Made by a program: the position numbers and the translations under genes. From contig OX422185.1 of NCBI GenBank assembly GCA_949130485.1, positions 3,835,115 through 3,899,114 of the forward strand: a DNA stretch of 64,000 bases. Direction: 5' to 3'. The DNA is from Agelas oroides (taxonomy: Eukaryota > Porifera > Demospongiae > Agelasida > Agelasidae). Below are positions 23,926 through 33,955 of the stretch, one piece after another. Numbering within the stretch: position 1 is the first letter of the stretch; each line of letters starts with the position of its first letter. The notes beneath the pieces are model-generated. The model did not search any database, had not been told where the DNA came from, and saw only the letters and a list, made by a program, of their open reading frames with translations.

Positions 23926-24825
23926 GGCCACTCCAAGTTGTACCTCTGTTTCTGGTCCTCCGCCCGCACCCTTCCAGACCGTTCCAATTTATGAGCATCC
24001 AAGCGTAATGCACATGCGCAGAAGCTGGGCCACGTTGGAATCCAATGCTTCGTGGTGATTTTTTTGCAGGTGAGAGTTGAATCTTGTATTTCCAGCCTTG
24101 ATCTAACGCGCTTATACGTAGAAGAAAGCAGTAAATAGCATCATTTTGTGGTTTCATTGCTTGGTTTTCCGATGCAGCGACGGCCTGGTCTCCCTTGTGA
24201 TGGCTCAAACTCTGATATAAATGGTGAGTGTGTTTTGCCGTTCAAGGCACAGTCTTTTGATGCCGTGGAAGATATTGCTGAATGGGGAGCCAGGTAGAAC
24301 CATGGAGTAGTTCTTCCATGATGTTGCCTGGGCGAAAATACAAAGCACGAGTAGCACGACGATCAAGCTAATCAGCGCGTATCTCGGTCGGAGCCTTGAT
24401 GAAATTGAGTTGTCAATACGATTGGACTTGACTGTTGCTACCTATGGCGGATACCTTCAATATGTGATCTCTCAACCCAAACGAAATGAACCAAAACAAG
24501 CAGTGAATGCATTTGCTATGTTGATGGGATCGCAACGACAGCTGTCCAACAAATACTTCCTGAGAAACGGACAGAAACAACTCTCGAGATCGACTCTACA
24601 ATGCAATACTGGATTTGCTGTCAGAAAAGAAATGAGTTTCCCTTCGGATTAATTTTGTATTTGCTTCTAAGTGCTTTGTATTTGCTCCTGAGGGTGTTTT
24701 TGAGTGTTGTTTATACTGACAACCACTTCTGTTTTCATTGCTAATTGTGTTGCTGATGTACCGCCCCGCCGCGCATATCAGGGCAATTCCCCGGACCAGA
24801 AACAGCAGTACAACTTGGAGTGGCC
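23926..24825. mobile_element. Harbinger-like MITE, TAA target duplication
   Basis: The ends are GGCCACTCCAAGTTGTAC at 23926 and its inverse ending at 24825 (arms about 33 bases, ending 'tttctggtcc'). The flanks are TAA at 23923-25 and 24826-28. GGCC-starting inverted repeats with a TWA duplication fit PIF/Harbinger. The interior (900 bp in all) holds an 80-codon open frame at 24410-24652 that I do not recognise, and no DDE core. Confidence 0.75.
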
Positions 24826-24860
24826 TAATTACTAACATTTTACATTAGCAATTAGCTTAA

Positions 24861-24960
24861 GACCCTAACCGCTTAACCCTAGCCCTAGCCCTAACCCTGG
24901 CTTGCCTAAACCCTAAAATGGCTAACCCCATCTCATTAACCCGAATCTCCCTAACCCTAA
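24861..24960. repeat. Degenerate interstitial telomere-like repeat
   Basis: About 100 bases of imperfect CCCTAA-type units (ccctaacc, ccctagccctagccctaaccctgg, ctccctaaccctaa). The animal telomere motif is TTAGGG, so this reads as its complement. It starts just after the duplicated flank of the Harbinger-like element. The run is too degenerate and short to be a telomere. Confidence 0.7.
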
Positions 24961-25531
24961 TTGAGCCTATGAATCTTAATGAGTTGGCTTTAACTAGACC
25001 TCAGCATTACCCATGAACAACCCTGGGTTCAGTCAGATGTTCAATGGGAGGGTTAGAGTATGTTGAGTCTCCTGAACCTCATTGACCTTCTGTTGAAACA
25101 CTGGCAGCTTGGCTTGGGGTTGAAAGGAATGGGTGAATGATGTTGAATATTTATGAGCATGCCCCAAGCTTTTCATGGACTCAAGCTAGGCCTGTGAACC
25201 TGCTCGGTCAGCTATAACCAGTTACTGTCTCTTACTGACATTTTAATAACTGGCAGTTAACTGAATAACTGTTAACATTTTGACACCTCAAATGAAGAAC
25301 AAATAAAAAAAAGGAGCTACTATACTGTACATGTCATGAATCATGATAGTTAAGATTCTTGTGAGGTTTTCTGTAAATCCTTGCAACTTTCACATTGACA
25401 TTTTGATAGCAACCGCTGATACTGGAGGTGAATTGGAGGCAAGTTTTCATGTAAAAACACAAGTTTGTTCACGTTTTCAGGTAAAAGAGCTGCCCTTTTG
25501 GCATCCACAACATTTCCTGCTGTGCTGAATA
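24961..25531. other. Intergenic or intronic, nothing recognised
   Basis: No exon, repeat family or RNA gene was recognised between the telomere-like repeat and segmental duplication copy B. Confidence 0.4.
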
Positions 25532-25685
25532 GGGGTGAGTATGCGCAGATTCGAATCGTTGCTAGATGTGCAACCATAGATTCTCAGTGGGGATCGCTTT
25601 GTGGCCACGGTACGGTCAGTACCCCAGAGCAGTCTTCATTGTCATTGACCACGTCGGCTCAAACTCTTCATCACTGAAAATGTAT
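25532..25685. repeat. Segmental duplication copy B, left part, with MULE empty site
   Basis: Matches 18024-18137 joined directly to 23311-23370. The single CAGAGCAGTC at 25625-25634 is the unoccupied MULE target site. Confidence 0.9.
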
Positions 25686-25710
25686 CACTGCAAAAACAAG
25701 TTGCTTGTTT

Positions 25711-26054
25711 TAACCACAGAGCGGTTACCCTGGTGCAGACAAACTGGAGAGACATTTAGTGGTTATGAGAGGTTTACTTTGGTATTAGAGACTAATTGCA
25801 TAAGGCAACCCAAGGGGCAGCTGCCAAGTTCATCTTACAACCACAATACACTGAAAACCCTCATATCATCTGTGATTCCCTCACCTGAGAGCATGAAAGT
25901 TCCTTACTGCAACTTTGTAGTGCATTTGTAATGACTCCTTCACAGATGTTCTAATGGTTTGCGGTATGCAATTAGTCTTCAATACCAAAAGGGAACCTCT
26001 CATAACCACTGTCTCTGCAGCTTGTCTGCAACCATGGTAACCACTCTGTGGTTA
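25711..26054. repeat. Palindromic insert inside the left terminal repeat
   Basis: Arms of about 90 bases: 25711-25808 (taaccacagag...ggttatgagagg...actaattgcata) pairs with 25968-26054. It separates the two halves of the left end of the surrounding CACTG element, so it is a younger nested foldback element. Confidence 0.75.
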
Positions 26055-26474
26055 GCTTCTTTTTGGGCATAAGGAAAAGCAGGAAATGGAAACTGGAAAT
26101 GGAAACTGGTAACTGAAACCAGAAACTGGAAACAGAAATGGAAATGCAAGCTCTTAGCTATTGCAGTCCTAGCAAGATTCATTCAATTGTTGTTGGTTTT
26201 CATTCCTAGACATCCCAATGCTGTCCTTGCCTCCAGTTTTTGCTTTGCTATATAGGCTAGTTAATCTAGACTCGTTCCCAGGCCTTCGGCGCCCCCAGTT
26301 GTATAGTGTAATGTGTGATCGTTTAGTATTTCTCACTTGGGTGGTACAAGTCATTGTTTATGTTCTCAGCAGTATTCTATCTTTGGTGTTCCATACTTAG
26401 TAACTAGCTGATTCTGCATAAATATGCCCTGTACATGTCCTGAGATTAATGTTTGAATCAGAACACTACACCAG

Positions 26475-26641
26475 TAGCCCCGTTCCCAGGCCTCCCCCGT
26501 TTTACCTTCCGTTTGCGTTCACAATAATACATGGGAGCGGAAGGCCGGAACCCTTCCCCGTTTTTCGCCAGCCTTCCGCTCCCGTGTATTATTGTGAACG
26601 CAAACGGAAGGTAAAACGGGGGAGGCCTGGGAATGAGGCTA
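26475..26641. mobile_element. TAGCC foldback MITE, 167 bp, 9-bp target duplication
   Basis: Near-perfect palindrome from TAGCCCCGTTCCCAGGCC to its inverse ending GGGAATGAGGCTA. The flanks CTACACCAG (26466-26474) and CTACACCAT (26642-26650) are a 9-bp duplication with one change. Same family as 32588-32738 and 39087-39179. Confidence 0.85.
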
Positions 26642-26679
26642 CTACACCATGCAGTATTTCTGCATTGGCAAGTATTGGG

Positions 26680-26699
26680 GGGGGGGGGGGGGGGGGGAA
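26680..26699. repeat. Poly-G run
   Basis: About 19 consecutive G. It is probably length-variable and a likely spot for sequencing error. Confidence 0.8.
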
Positions 26700-27217
26700 G
26701 GCAATGGTTGGGATGGGGCTATTGTACCCAGGGCCTGGGTATGAAGCCATAATTTGCTTCACACACTGCAAGCAATCAAAACTGGAAGTAGGTCTAGGAA
26801 CGAGGCTGCAAGAGTAGGAATGCTGGCCTTGTTCCAAAACGAAGTAGGTTACTCTCATGGTCAGATTGCAACTAGTCTTGTGCTGAGACCCTCTCACATG
26901 TGAACCAGACTAGATTGCAACATTGCTTGCCTCATGAGTGATAGTCAATCACACTAAAAGCAGTAATCACAAAGCACAGTACAAGAGTAAAGGCGAAGCA
27001 CATGACTCATAAAGCCAGTCTATAACCATTGCTAACTAGAATACAAGAGTAATGACTAAGCACACTATGAAGAAAACATTGCACCAGTGATTGGTGCGTT
27101 TCGTGTTCCCATTTCCGTTTCCAGTTTCCATTTCCAGTTTCCATTTCCAGTTTCCATTTCCAGTTTCCGTTTCATTTCCATTTCCTGCTTTTCCATATGC
27201 CCCTTCTTTTTGCAGTG

Positions 27218-27770
27218 ATACAACAAAGACGGTTCCAATAATCTAAATGACAGTGAGGACTGCTCTGCATGGGGAACCCGCAAAAGCGATGTCCACTCCT
27301 GTAACAGAATTGTTAAAAGTCTTTAGCCCGAAAAAATGGCTGTTTAAAACTAACATAAACTGTTCCATACATTCTCAGCAATTTTTGAGTTAAAACATAA
27401 AACATCTCATACTGCAGTTTGTTACTGTCATATGGCATCCTTTCTCTCCAAATCGTTCCAACACACATAGAGCAAGCTGGTGGTGAGCTGACAGAACAGC
27501 ACACAAAAACCATGGGTAAGAAAATTCCCAAGACCCCACTATATTAATAACATATAATTTGCCTTTCTATTGATGATGACATTATTGGCTGCATTGTTTA
27601 GATGCCACCTATATCTAGTAGGGATGGTGGGAGTTAAGGCTGGCTAATTGTTTTAGGTTGAATCTGTACAAGTGAAGCTGTGCAAGTACAGAGCACGCCT
27701 CTGCCACACCTCTGCTTTATCAAATTACTAAAGCACCTAACCATTTTAATTAGCAATTAGCTTAGAAGCT
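27218..27770. repeat. Segmental duplication copy B, right part
   Basis: Continues the match to copy A (23371-23900), from 'aagacggttc' to 'gcaattagctta'. It contains the candidate exon 27471-27515 and lacks the 54-base repeat and the Harbinger-like insert of copy A. Confidence 0.85.
27471..27515 (+). CDS. Candidate 45-base linker exon (copy B), phase 1-1
   Basis: Homologue of exon 23626-23679. The acceptor AG used in copy A has become AA here, but a new acceptor acatag lies nine bases further in. The shortened exon (reading QAGGELTEQHTKTM) keeps phase 1-1 and the donor gtaagaaaa. It may be a working alternative exon or a decaying one. Confidence 0.35.
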
Positions 27771-28770
27771 TGGGTGCTGTTCTGTGTTTACAACCAAAAT
27801 AGGCTGTGTAATTTAATGCAAGAGAACATTCTTGGAAAAGCTGGCACAAGTTTTGGAAGCAAGAACATTGGGACATAGAGTTCTAGCAGGGGAACTGAAA
27901 AGGAGAATGTCCCAAGGTTAGATGATGTCTCTAGACTATGTGGATGTACTGCTAGTAGTTGTACATTATTCCTAGCTATAGTGTTAACTGCTTTTGCTAC
28001 GTCATATTTACTCCATTTAACATTGTCTTGTAAATGTAAAGTGGAGGGTTTTCCCAATTTTGCACATGCTTACGAGGCTGAGCATCGTTTTGATGGTTTT
28101 CAGTGATCATAAGTTGATATCAAAGAACCTTCCATTCTGCTGGTGCTTATATTAACATTATACTGGTAAAAGCTGTATGTTTTCTGCAATTATCACCAAG
28201 CGTAAAATTCCAAAGTGTTATCTGTTTGCAGTTGTGAGAGTGGCAGCCTGTGCTAGCTCAAATGCTAAAGAGCTTATCAAGCTGAGTATTTTATTCTACC
28301 TTTTTTTATATTTTCATACTAGCTAAAGTGCTTATCAAACTGAGTATAGCTATATTGCATACTAGAGTAACTAAGGCCAACTTTGGATCCATGGAAAAGT
28401 GGCTGTGATACTTTCCAAGATGGCTGCCCAACCATGTTCTTAATATTTCCTCTTAATGGCTTCCATTAATAATTCCTCCTAATTAATGTGTTCACATTCA
28501 TAGGCCAAGCTTCATTCATAACTGCATACAGTCCGCTAGTTGCTGTAGAATAACCTTCACTACATTGACACTAACCTCCCTCACCTTTTCTCAAACACAT
28601 TAAAATGTCTAGGTTCAGAAACCTTGTTCAAGCAGAAAACCTATAATTTCTTAAGTGTAGATCCATTCCAGCAGAGACAGTCATAATGGCACCCCGCCAA
28701 GATTTCGTATCCCATGTGTAGACCACTTTAAACCACTGTTGGATTTCGTATCCTTGTATAGAGCACTTAA
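27771..28770. other. Non-coding stretch, nothing recognised
   Basis: No exon or repeat family was supported. At 28767 the string TTAAGGTGGCGG occurs. It is also the left end of the TTAA-flanked element at 31473, so 28771 may be the edge of a related element whose other end was not found. Confidence 0.4.
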
Positions 28771-29223
28771 GGTGGCGGGATACTGTTATGTGCGTACGTG
28801 CCCGCGTAGTAAAAAATTAAGATACCGCAATTCCTAATTGAATGTAAATATGCGCCTGTGCTATTCATTTGAACTTTGAACTCGGCCAATATGGTACTAG
28901 TTATCGAACTATTTTGTAACCAAAAATGAAGTTGTGAAGACTGATTTACAACTAGCGAAGACGGTGAAACTACGCAAAAATACCATGCGAAGGGCGACTC
29001 GAAGCAGTTTTTGCGACATTGCCTCCCGTTGCAACGTTATATCCCGTTGTTTCAAGGGAATTTGGTAAGACAGCAAGTTTTTATCATTCAAATCTTTCTT
29101 TTTTGAGTACCATTTACCGTAGCGCAAAAATGTTTCGAGCCGCCCTAGATTTTATTATTGCGCATCTCCAACAGCGAGATCAAGTCGCTAGCGTACTTCG
29201 TACTGTAGATTTTTGGTTAATAG

Positions 29224-30240
29224 TCTGCGGTCGATAACTATGCACAGTGGCGGAAGTGGCGTAATGAGAACTGCCCCCAAGAACCAGCCCCTTCCTGTAT
29301 TGAGCTTCTGTCATCGGGAGACACCCGCTTACTCAACAAGTGGCTTTCGCGCTATGCAATGGAGACTCGAGGTGGAAAGGGACTAGTCTATCCACCAGCT
29401 ACAATACACAGTTTGTTGGGTGGTTTGCAGCACCATATGCTGTCACTCAACCCTGCTGCTACCAGGTTTCTTGATAAGAAGAACTCGTTGTTCAAAGAAC
29501 TGCACGGAACTTTGGACAATCTTTTCCGTCGCTTACACGAGGACGGGGTTGGACGGCAAGTGAAGCATGTCATCACAAAGCAAGACGAGGTTCAGTTGTG
29601 GGAGAGTGGGGAACTTGGAACAAAGGATCCCAAGGCCCTCCAGAATGCTGTGTTCTACTACAACGGGAAAAACTTTTGCCTGCGGGGAGGTGTTGAACAC
29701 CGAGAATTGAAGGTAACACAGCTAGAGCGTACATTTGAGCCCAATGGGTACATCTACCACGAGTATGTCTCCAAGAACCGTCCTGGGACTTACCAAAAGT
29801 TGCACCTCCAGAACAAACAGGTGCCTATCTATGCTTGTCCAGATGCTGGAGAACGCTGCCATGTCTTCCTTTTGGATCTATACCTTAAGAAGCTGCCTCG
29901 GGAGGCAATACAGAAAGACGTCTTCTATGTCCGTCCCTGCAAGAAGCTCCTGCTGATCCAAGCGCACCGTGGTACTCAGCTGTACCAATTGGAAAACACA
30001 CCTTAAATAACAAGGTAAAAGTGATGTGTGAGAGAGCAGGGATACAAGGGCACAAAACGAACCACAGTCTGTGGGCTACAGCTGCAACAGAACTTTATCA
30101 AGCTGATGTGCCAGAGAAGCTTATTCAGGAGTGAACTGGTCATCAATCACTGAAGGCTTTGCTGGTGTATGAGCGCACCACTACTCACCAACAGCAGGCT
30201 GTTTCCTCCCTTCTATCCTCCACAAAAAGAGGTCAACCAG
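29224..30240 (+). pseudogene. Crypton-type tyrosine recombinase relic (DUF3504-like)
   Basis: Open from 29224 to the stop before 30007, with an ATG at 29359. The protein has the hallmarks of the Crypton/QRICH1-like recombinase domain: NYAQWRKWRNEN, GGKGLVYPPATIHSLLGGL, KDPKALQNAVFYYNGKNFCLRGG, EHRELKV, and CHVFLLDLYLKKLP near 29858-29895. The C-terminal catalytic part continues in another frame from about 29965 (PWYSAVPIGKHTLNNKVKV, then TNHSLWATAATELY and TGHQSLKALLVYER). The conserved HxxR arginine reads Trp (TGG, probably from CGG), and a TGA precedes TGHQSLK. It would have cut and rejoined DNA through the Tyr in VYERT. This copy is dead. Cryptons lack inverted repeats, so the ends cannot be placed. 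An upstream exon was not found. Confidence 0.78.
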
Positions 30241-30621
30241 TCTCATGTTGATGTCCGGTGTCCTCCGACTATGTGTACTACCATGAACCACAACTTCCAA
30301 GATCTGAAAGGCTGCACCATAAATGTCATACAACCCCAACCAAAGCAGTCATGCAGAGCAGCCACTCAATGGAGAAGATATGACTGCATTTGTAGTGATG
30401 CTCTGGATACTCTTCCCTAGCTGAACTGCACTTGAACTCATCGTGTGATCATATGCATCTAGCTATATATGTATGTTTACACTGTAAACAAAATTATTTA
30501 CACGAAACATCATTTTACAACTTCCTGTGGTATATGGAACAGAATCTACAACTTCCTGTCAGTATATGGAAAATAATACCCACCTGTTGCCACAGAAACA
30601 AGGATGAAGTGGAGTATATGT

Positions 30622-30724
30622 AATAGTTATAGCACGGTAGCCAGGGATTTATCGTTGAAAACAATCCCGAGGGTGAGCGGTTGTTCTCAACAATAAATCC
30701 CATGGCTACTGCGCTATAACTATT
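30622..30724. repeat. 103-bp hairpin element
   Basis: AATAGTTATAGCACGGTAGCC pairs with the inverse at 30704-30724, and the interior (gggattta / taaatccc, gttgaaaacaa / ttgttctcaac) also pairs. A partial copy of the left arm recurs at 30969 (cagttatagcacggtagcca). Around it (30241-30621, 30725-31208) no gene was recognised. Confidence 0.75.
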
Positions 30725-31208
30725 TTATATCCTAATGGACCGGTTGCCCGGGTCCTGATGGTAGTAGTAGGCGGGTCGGTAGGCTAGTAGGCGTGGCGGT
30801 AGTCCATTCGAATAAGCCAAGGCCGGCACTCAAAAACGGACACACCATTTCTCTTTCACCGTGAAATGTTTACGTTGCTACGCTTTCCAAGTTGCTAGGT
30901 TGGGCTGGCCGGCCAGCGCCATGCTCCTTGCATGTATCCGACCAATCAGGTAGGATATAAAACAGTTATAGCACGGTAGCCATGGAATATGACAAGGGGA
31001 AAATAAGTGCCAGGGGAGGGAAATATCATGGTTAAACCACCCCTGTTACCTGGGATACAAGGGTGAGGTGGGATATAAAGAGCACTTAAACCACTGTATG
31101 ACTTGGAGTTCTAACTACACTGTACATGTACGTTTGTCATGTGTTGCATGAAACCTGGACTGAATTCCTTAAACAAATATAGTATCAGGTGTCTTCCTCC
31201 TACTGTAG

Positions 31209-31268
31209 GTGATGGTGCTAAGCCACAGGAGGTGAGAGTTACTGCTGATGATCCACAAACTTGGCCAG
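31209..31268 (+). CDS. Candidate 60-base linker exon, phase 1-1
   Basis: The acceptor ctcctactgtag ends at 31208 and the donor gtaagatc starts at 31269. In phase 1 it reads DGAKPQEVRVTADDPQTWP. Length divisible by three and phase fit the chain of small exons before the caspase exon. Support is splice grammar only. Confidence 0.38.
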
Positions 31269-31472
31269 GTAAGATCTTTATTCATGTTGCAAGTGTCATA
31301 TATGCATGTGTCATATATGCATGTGAATTCAGAAAATTGTGGGGTGAGTCCATTTACTTACCTACTAAACCTACCAGCTTTGAACAATAGTACCTAAAAT
31401 GGGGAGCTAGTAACAGTCACAGGGTTTGTATTCTATAGTACAAAGCATATGAATTCCTTCAAGCATGTTTAA

Positions 31473-32448
31473 GGTGGCGGCGGAAGTCACTCAGCAGAGA
31501 TTAACGAAAACATAAACCTGGGTTACAGTCAGGACCAGTGTTACTCCTAGTTAGGGTTTGGTTTAGGGCAATCTTGCTTTGCCAAATTTTAAAAAAGGGT
31601 TTTAGTAGCTTATTAAAATATTCATGACCCAAAATTGCCACTCAATGGACGCATCTACATGCTCACTGTAGGTAGCGTCCTAACCACCAATGTATCTCAA
31701 ATCAGTCTGTGCCAGCTTTTGTTCAGAGCTACTCTCAAAGTCAGGCTAGACTCATCTTTGTCACTACTCTTGGAATGGACAACTTTGACTGCACCAAAAA
31801 TGAATGCATATTTCAAAAAACTCACAGCTTGTCTACGGGAGGGGCTCATTCACAAGTGGAAGCAAGCATTACTAGCCCCACCTCTCTCCCTTATGTTGCT
31901 AAACAACTCACGGCTCTGTTCCACACACAACCACTCTTCAGCTTTATTGTCTACTTCAGCATAGTACCAACGATATATTGCGCATTCTAGTTAAAGCCCA
32001 GCCCGGCACTCGAAGCTCCGGGCCACACTCACCTACTAGGCTTGGCATACGATCGCAAGACCTGGGCCTACCCAATGAGTACAGTCTTGGCCACGTACTG
32101 TGGCCTTTCTGCTGCTTCTAGACACAAGCTTGCAGGCATTACGCACTACTCACAACTACTGACACTACAGCACTCTACTAAACTCCTTCTTCTTTTTTTT
32201 AAGTCGATCTAAGCTTATCTTCAAAGTTCCGACCAGGTTCCGCCAGGCCACATCTTAACTAACGTAATTATAAACTGATTATTGGATGCCAATGCCGACA
32301 GGAAATGGGGAAAATCCCCAATTTTACGGACAGTGAACGGTTGAAGACTCCCAAACTGACTGTGCGCTAAAAGTTTAACAAGACAAAGAAGTCTATCAGC
32401 TTGGATTCCAGGTTTGTCGACCTTGAAAGTACAGGGTTCTTTGCCACC
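31473..32448. mobile_element. TTAA-flanked inverted-repeat element, 976 bp
   Basis: GGTGGC at 31473 and GCCACC ending at 32448 are each bordered by TTAA (31469-31472 and 32449-32452). TTAA duplications occur in piggyBac and Kolobok elements. The ends differ from the CCC-starting element at 2126. A 109-codon open frame (31635-31964) is not recognised. Confidence 0.6.
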
Positions 32449-32587
32449 TTAAACATCAAAAGTCAGTTTGGAACATAGAGACATATAGCCTTGATAGAAC
32501 TTACTGCTTAGCCCAAATGCAATGGCTACATGTATATATGGCTACATGTACATACCGGGGGATATATAGGCACTCCCTCATGCAAAC

Positions 32588-32738
32588 TAGCCTCGTTCCC
32601 AGGCCTACCCCGTTTTTTTGTTCTTCGGTTTGCGTTCAATATAATACACGGAGGCGGAAGAGCGCGATTCCGCCTCCGTGTATTATATTGAACGCAAACC
32701 GAAGAACAAAAAACGGGGTAGGCCTGGGAACGAGGCTA
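32588..32738. mobile_element. TAGCC foldback MITE, 151 bp, perfect 9-bp target duplication
   Basis: TAGCCTCGTTCCCAGGCCTA at 32588 is mirrored to 32738. The arms are about 70 bases, almost perfect, with a loop of a few bases. CATGCAAAC flanks both sides (32579-32587 and 32739-32747). It looks young. Confidence 0.93.
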
Positions 32739-33112
32739 CATGCAAACTAGGTGTAAGTTTACACTCACCTTGCGATCGATCGACGATGTTGACTGATTGA
32801 CGTCTTGCACCCGGACGCTTGGGGACCGATTCGATATTTTGGTCAAAAATTTGGTGGAATTTAAGTGGTGGCTCGCTTGTCTGACCGCCAATCCACCAAA
32901 TTTAATTCTCCGCCAAATTTTCCAGCCATACGGTGTATTGTTTTAATAAGTTAATTGATTCATATCACCCAGCTGCCTGGGTAGAGAAACACATTCTCAA
33001 ACAACTCACTGTCACTGTCAGGGTGTACAGTACAATTGTCAAATAAATAATACAGCTGATCACGTTGTATATAGTTTGTTAGCATCACATTCTCTGCATC
33101 TGTTCTCCACAG

Positions 33113-33160
33113 AGCATGGACAGTTACCTGAGACTGACCGTGTTAATGAAACAAATACAT
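33113..33160 (+). CDS. Candidate 48-base linker exon, phase 1-1
   Basis: The acceptor gttctccacag ends at 33112 and the donor gtaagaaaaa starts at 33161. In phase 1 it reads HGQLPETDRVNETNT. The donor context is the same as in 23626-23679, and the Glu/Thr-rich content is similar. It is the nearest small exon to the caspase exon, 1.5 kb upstream, and joins it in frame. Confidence 0.42.
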
Positions 33161-33955
33161 GTAAGAAAAATTCTTAGATAGCCAATTTAATCTGTTGACA
33201 AATTTCTAAATGCTCCAGTTATTTTTAAGATTTTTAAGCAGCCTGGGCAAATAGCTGCATGAGTTACATTCAGTAAGAACTATGCCTACTTCTCAGTACC
33301 ACAGGATGGTGCTTACATAGTTGCACAAACCATGGAGTAAATTATGGGGGGAGAGGTTTTGCACTCTCTGAATGGTTAAACAAAGGTTATACGATGAAAC
33401 CGATGGGTCTATGGGATTTAGATACCCGCAATAAATACCCGCATGCAAATACACAGATGCATTGCAATAACCACAGAGTTACATTACATATTACAGAGAT
33501 TGAATGGGTGCCAAGTGTAGGCTTCTTAGGCTCATTCAATTTTTGCTGTTTGCTGGCCATTAGTCATGTAGATATGTCCAAACTCCAAGTATGTTTCTGT
33601 GATAAAATACAGTATGCTGTAGCTTGAGTGAGAAATGACTGTGCAGTCATCTTTGGCAGTTAGTTGGAAAGCTCATTGGCTTTAGAACAAAGATCTCATG
33701 CAATTTCTGTGTATAAGAGAGGTTGAATCAAGGTGGCATATCTGCTCTTTATGCTCTACCCTGATGATACGAAAAGTGTAAAGGTTGATGTATGCCTCAC
33801 TCTCCTATAATATAGCAGCCCTATTATTTCATGCTAGCTACTTTCTGTTATATAGACTAATGACCAATAGTAACTTAGATCTTGGGCCACAGCTTCAGTG
33901 CCACATTTTACTCTATTTATTGCTAATTAGAGCTAAGCCTTCTTTACAGGAAGGT
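33161..33955. other. Intron-like stretch, nothing recognised
   Basis: No exon or repeat was recognised between the candidate linker exon and the palindrome-bearing MITE. Confidence 0.4.

Larger units (their letters stand above)
25686..27217. mobile_element. CACTG-ended (CACTA/EnSpm-like) element, 1.5 kb, with nested inserts
   Basis: CACTGCAAAAA at 25686 pairs with TTTTTGCAGTG ending at 27217, with 2-bp AT on both sides. Copy A of the duplication gives the uninterrupted sequence. The right terminal repeat continues 'ggggcatatggaaaagcagg', whose partner on the left lies displaced at about 26065-26085, so something was inserted into the left repeat. Inside both arms are inverted arrays of a GGAAATGGAAACT minisatellite (26083-26145 and 27112-27190). 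No transposase was recognised. Confidence 0.75.

Noticed and set aside
26449-26897. Overlapping 100- to 122-codon frames on both strands
   Set aside because: They read through a palindromic MITE and a poly-G run. The composition explains their length.
31635-31964. 109-codon frame as a transposase
   Set aside because: No DDE-like spacing or known motif, and the frame is too short. Left as an unrecognised frame within the TTAA-flanked element.
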